Source: Verrucomicrobiota bacterium
Lineage (GTDB): Bacteria > Verrucomicrobiota > Verrucomicrobiia > Opitutales > Opitutaceae
Direction of reading: 5' to 3'
Assembly (NCBI GenBank): GCA_023426435.1
Contig: JAFAAS010000152.1
Coordinates: 1-42,086, forward strand
DNA length: 42,086 nucleotides
The notes beneath the pieces are model-generated. The model saw nothing but the letters and a program-made list of their open reading frames with translations, was not told the origin of the DNA and did no database searches. Made by a program: the position numbers and the translations under genes. Each line of letters starts with the position of its first letter. Within the stretch, counting starts at the first letter, position 1. This document shows, piece by piece, positions 40,116 through 42,086 of the stretch.

Positions 40116-41480
40116 TCACCCTTCCCGCCGCACCACCCACATCCGCGCCCGCGCCCCGCCTTCCACGCGATTCTCCAGACCCGCGCCGCCGCCGTGCAAA
40201 TGCGCAATCTCGCGCACGAGCGTCAGCCCCAATCCCGTGCTCTTCCTTTCCGTCCCCGGACGCGGCAGCGAATAAAACCGCTCGAACACCTGCTCGAGCG
40301 CATACTCCGGCACGCCCGTCCCTTCATCCTCCACCACAAACTCCACCCGCCCTTCTGCCTCCTCACACCGCACGCGCACCCCGCCACCCTTCGCCGAAAA
40401 CTCCACCGCGTTCTGCAGCAAATTCACCAGCGCCTCCCGCAATAACACCCGCTCGCCGCGCACCTTCAACGCCGCGCATTCCTTCACCTCCATCCGCACG
40501 CCTCGCGCCTCCGCCGCCGTCCGCACCACCGCCAGCGCTTCGCTCACCAATTCCCCCACGTCCACCATTTCCGTTTTCCGCAACGCCTTCCTCGCCTCCA
40601 GCGACGACAACTCCAGCAGCCGCTCGATGATCGCCTGAATCCGCGCCGCCTCACCGCGAATATTTCCCAAAAACTTCCGCCGCGCTTCCACCGGCATCTC
40701 TTCATCCATCAACTCCGCCGCCCCCCGAATCGCCGCCAGCGGCGCCTTCACTTCATGCGCCAGCGTCTGCGTGTAACGCTCCACATGCTGACGCCCCTCG
40801 AGCGCCTCGCGCATCTCCTCAAACGCCCGCCCGAGCTCCGCAATCTCCTTCGCCCGCGACAACGGCACCGTCCCGTCTCTCCCATCCCGCACGCGCCACG
40901 CATACGCCGTCAACCGCTCGATCGATCGCGTCAACCGCGTCGCGATAAACCACCCCGCCACCACCATCACGCCCGCCACCATCAGCGACACCCCCGCCAG
41001 CTTCTTCCGCTCCGACCAGATAAACGCATTCACCGTCCGAATCGGACGCGACAACTCGACCACCGCCACCACCCCGCCCGCCAGCCTCACCGGCGCCCGC
41101 ACCCGCACTTCGTCCTCCGTCAAGGGCTGCTCCGCATCCAGCAATCGCTCGCCCATCCGCTTCGCCAACCCCCGTCGCGACTCCTCCTCATACGACACCG
41201 CCTCCCCGCCCGCGCCCTCCTCCCCCGCCGAATCCATCAACACCCGCCCGTCCTCCGCCAACACCCGCATTCGCACACCCGCCTGCACCCCACCCATCTG
41301 CCCCGGCAACTCACGCCCTTCCAAGGCCACCGCCATCAATCGCGCCGCATCGCCCAGCGTCGTCCGCAACGATCCCACATACCGCGGCCGCACTTCCGCC
41401 AGCATGAAACGCATCAGCACCGCGAACCCGATCGCCGACGCCACCACATAAACCAGGAAGATCGCCGTGCGGATTCTCAC
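40116..41480 (-). CDS. creC: Sensor histidine kinase CreC
   Basis: A 454-residue inner-membrane kinase. Two membrane segments flank a periplasmic sensor region (MRIRTAIFLVYVVASAIGFAVL and LAGVSLMVAGVMVVAGWFIATRL), then a HAMP region, the H box YTQTLAHEVKAPLAAIRG, and the ATPase domain with LVNLLQNAVEF, VEDEGTGVP and TGLGLTLVREI. The match to E. coli CreC, including the order creB-creC-creD, supports the name. GTG 41480 follows the creB stop by 3 nt, so they are co-transcribed. CreC responds to carbon source and cell-wall stress in enterobacteria and pseudomonads; the local signal is unknown. Confidence 0.92.
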   Translation of the reverse strand: MRIRTAIFLVYVVASAIGFAVLMRFMLAEVRPRYVGSLRTTLGDAARLMAVALEGRELPGQMGGVQAGVRMRVLAEDGRVLMDSAGEEGAGGEAVSYEEESRRGLAKRMGERLLDAEQPLTEDEVRVRAPVRLAGGVVAVVELSRPIRTVNAFIWSERKKLAGVSLMVAGVMVVAGWFIATRLTRSIERLTAYAWRVRDGRDGTVPLSRAKEIAELGRAFEEMREALEGRQHVERYTQTLAHEVKAPLAAIRGAAELMDEEMPVEARRKFLGNIRGEAARIQAIIERLLELSSLEARKALRKTEMVDVGELVSEALAVVRTAAEARGVRMEVKECAALKVRGERVLLREALVNLLQNAVEFSAKGGGVRVRCEEAEGRVEFVVEDEGTGVPEYALEQVFERFYSLPRPGTERKSTGLGLTLVREIAHLHGGGAGLENRVEGGARARMWVVRREG

Positions 41481-41483
41481 GAA

Positions 41484-42086
41484 TCACCACTCCTTCAACG
41501 CGTATCCAAGTCCTCGATGCGTCACGATCGCATCCTCCTCCGCTCCCGCCGCCCGCAGCTTCGCCCGCAACAGCTTCACATGCGCGTCCACCGTCCGATC
41601 CAGCGCCGCCCCCGGATCGTCCCACGCCGCATTCATCAACTGCTCGCGACTAAACACCCGCCCCGGCGCCTTCACCAGCGTCGCGAGCAACCGATACTCG
41701 TTCCGCGTCAGCTCCAGCGGCGTTCCGCGAAACAAAATCCGGCACCGCACCTCATCGTGCTCCCACTCGCGATTTTCCACTTCCGCGCTTTTCGCTGCGC
41801 CGCCATTCCCATTCGCCCGCCGCAAAATCGCCCGCACCCGCGCCGTCAATTCCCGCGGACTAAACGGCTTCGTCACATAATCGTCCGCGCCGAGCTCCAA
41901 CCCCACGATCCGATCCACCTCCGCACTCCTCGCCGTCAGAAAAATCACCGGCATCTCCCCGCGCCGCCGAATCTCGCGACACACATCCAGCCCGCTCGCG
42001 TCCGGCAAACCCACATCCAAAATCGCCAGCGCGATCTCCTCTTTTCCCAACACCTCCAACGCCTCCCCCGCCGTCCGCCTCCACAC
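41484..42086 (-). CDS. creB: Response regulator CreB (N-terminus beyond window)
   Basis: A partial OmpR-type regulator of 200 residues whose start lies outside the window. LAILDVGLPDASGLDV holds the phosphoacceptor Asp, followed by IFLTARSAEVDRIVGLELGADDYVTKPFSPRELTARV with the conserved Thr and Lys. The C-terminal winged helix ends at IVTHRGLGYALKEW. In E. coli CreB activates the cre regulon, including creD, through cre-tag direct repeats. I did not find a clear cre-tag pair upstream of creD here. The order with creC and creD is conserved. Confidence 0.92.
   Translation of the reverse strand: MWRRTAGEALEVLGKEEIALAILDVGLPDASGLDVCREIRRRGEMPVIFLTARSAEVDRIVGLELGADDYVTKPFSPRELTARVRAILRRANGNGGAAKSAEVENREWEHDEVRCRILFRGTPLELTRNEYRLLATLVKAPGRVFSREQLMNAAWDDPGAALDRTVDAHVKLLRAKLRAAGAEEDAIVTHRGLGYALKEW

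Overview
The window looks like a chromosomal segment of a GC-rich Gram-negative bacterium, most likely Verrucomicrobiota close to Opitutaceae. The grounds are a PEP-CTERM protein, a DUF5069 protein, a Tat-exported Gfo/Idh/MocA oxidoreductase, short intergenic regions crowded with small dispersed repeats, and few clear Shine-Dalgarno sites. This placement is an inference from gene content. The + strand is C-rich throughout, whatever the gene orientation, so the window probably lies on one replichore with + as the lagging strand. No rRNA, tRNA, CRISPR array, prophage or complete insertion sequence was seen.

Layout. 1-854: a PaaX-family (Cas2-like fold) gene bracketed by copies of a 38-bp palindromic element. 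1126-5795: a two-component cluster (sigma-54-type response regulator, exported protein of unknown function, sensor kinase) with a candidate sigma-54 promoter and two upstream dyads. 5773-9943: a PD-(D/E)XK-like protein, a LuxR regulator, a PEP-CTERM protein and a PAP2 membrane enzyme. 10071-16101: a glycosyltransferase, a fatty-acid-hydroxylase/PAQR fusion, an exported isoaspartate methyltransferase and a frameshifted spermidine-synthase-like membrane protein. 16167-20724: minus-strand DUF5069, exported MsrA, an oxidoreductase and EttA. 20944-23010: a GH3 glycosidase. 23192-25632: an ilvBN operon with a Val-rich leader peptide and attenuator. 25829-30412: CorA, DUF488, then a MarR regulator and a trans-sulfuration-type PLP enzyme that share an operator-like dyad, and a UspA protein with a cysteine-rich tail. 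30545-35179: YkgJ-type Cys-cluster protein, DUF748 protein, thioesterase and dimeric dUTPase. 35475-39186: an RGG-rich disordered protein, MurA and RuvB. 39303-42086: creBCD on the minus strand, with a creD lacking its large periplasmic domain.

The most interesting signals are: (1) the PaaX/Cas2-like gene with its palindromes, a third copy of which lies in frame inside ilvB; (2) the ilvBN attenuator, whose 30-residue leader has seven consecutive Val codons; (3) the sigma-54 promoter with two dyads three helical turns apart; (4) heptanucleotide tandem repeats that enter the coding regions of ilvB and ruvB and abut a start codon; (5) the hydroxylase-PAQR fusion and the mini-CreD.
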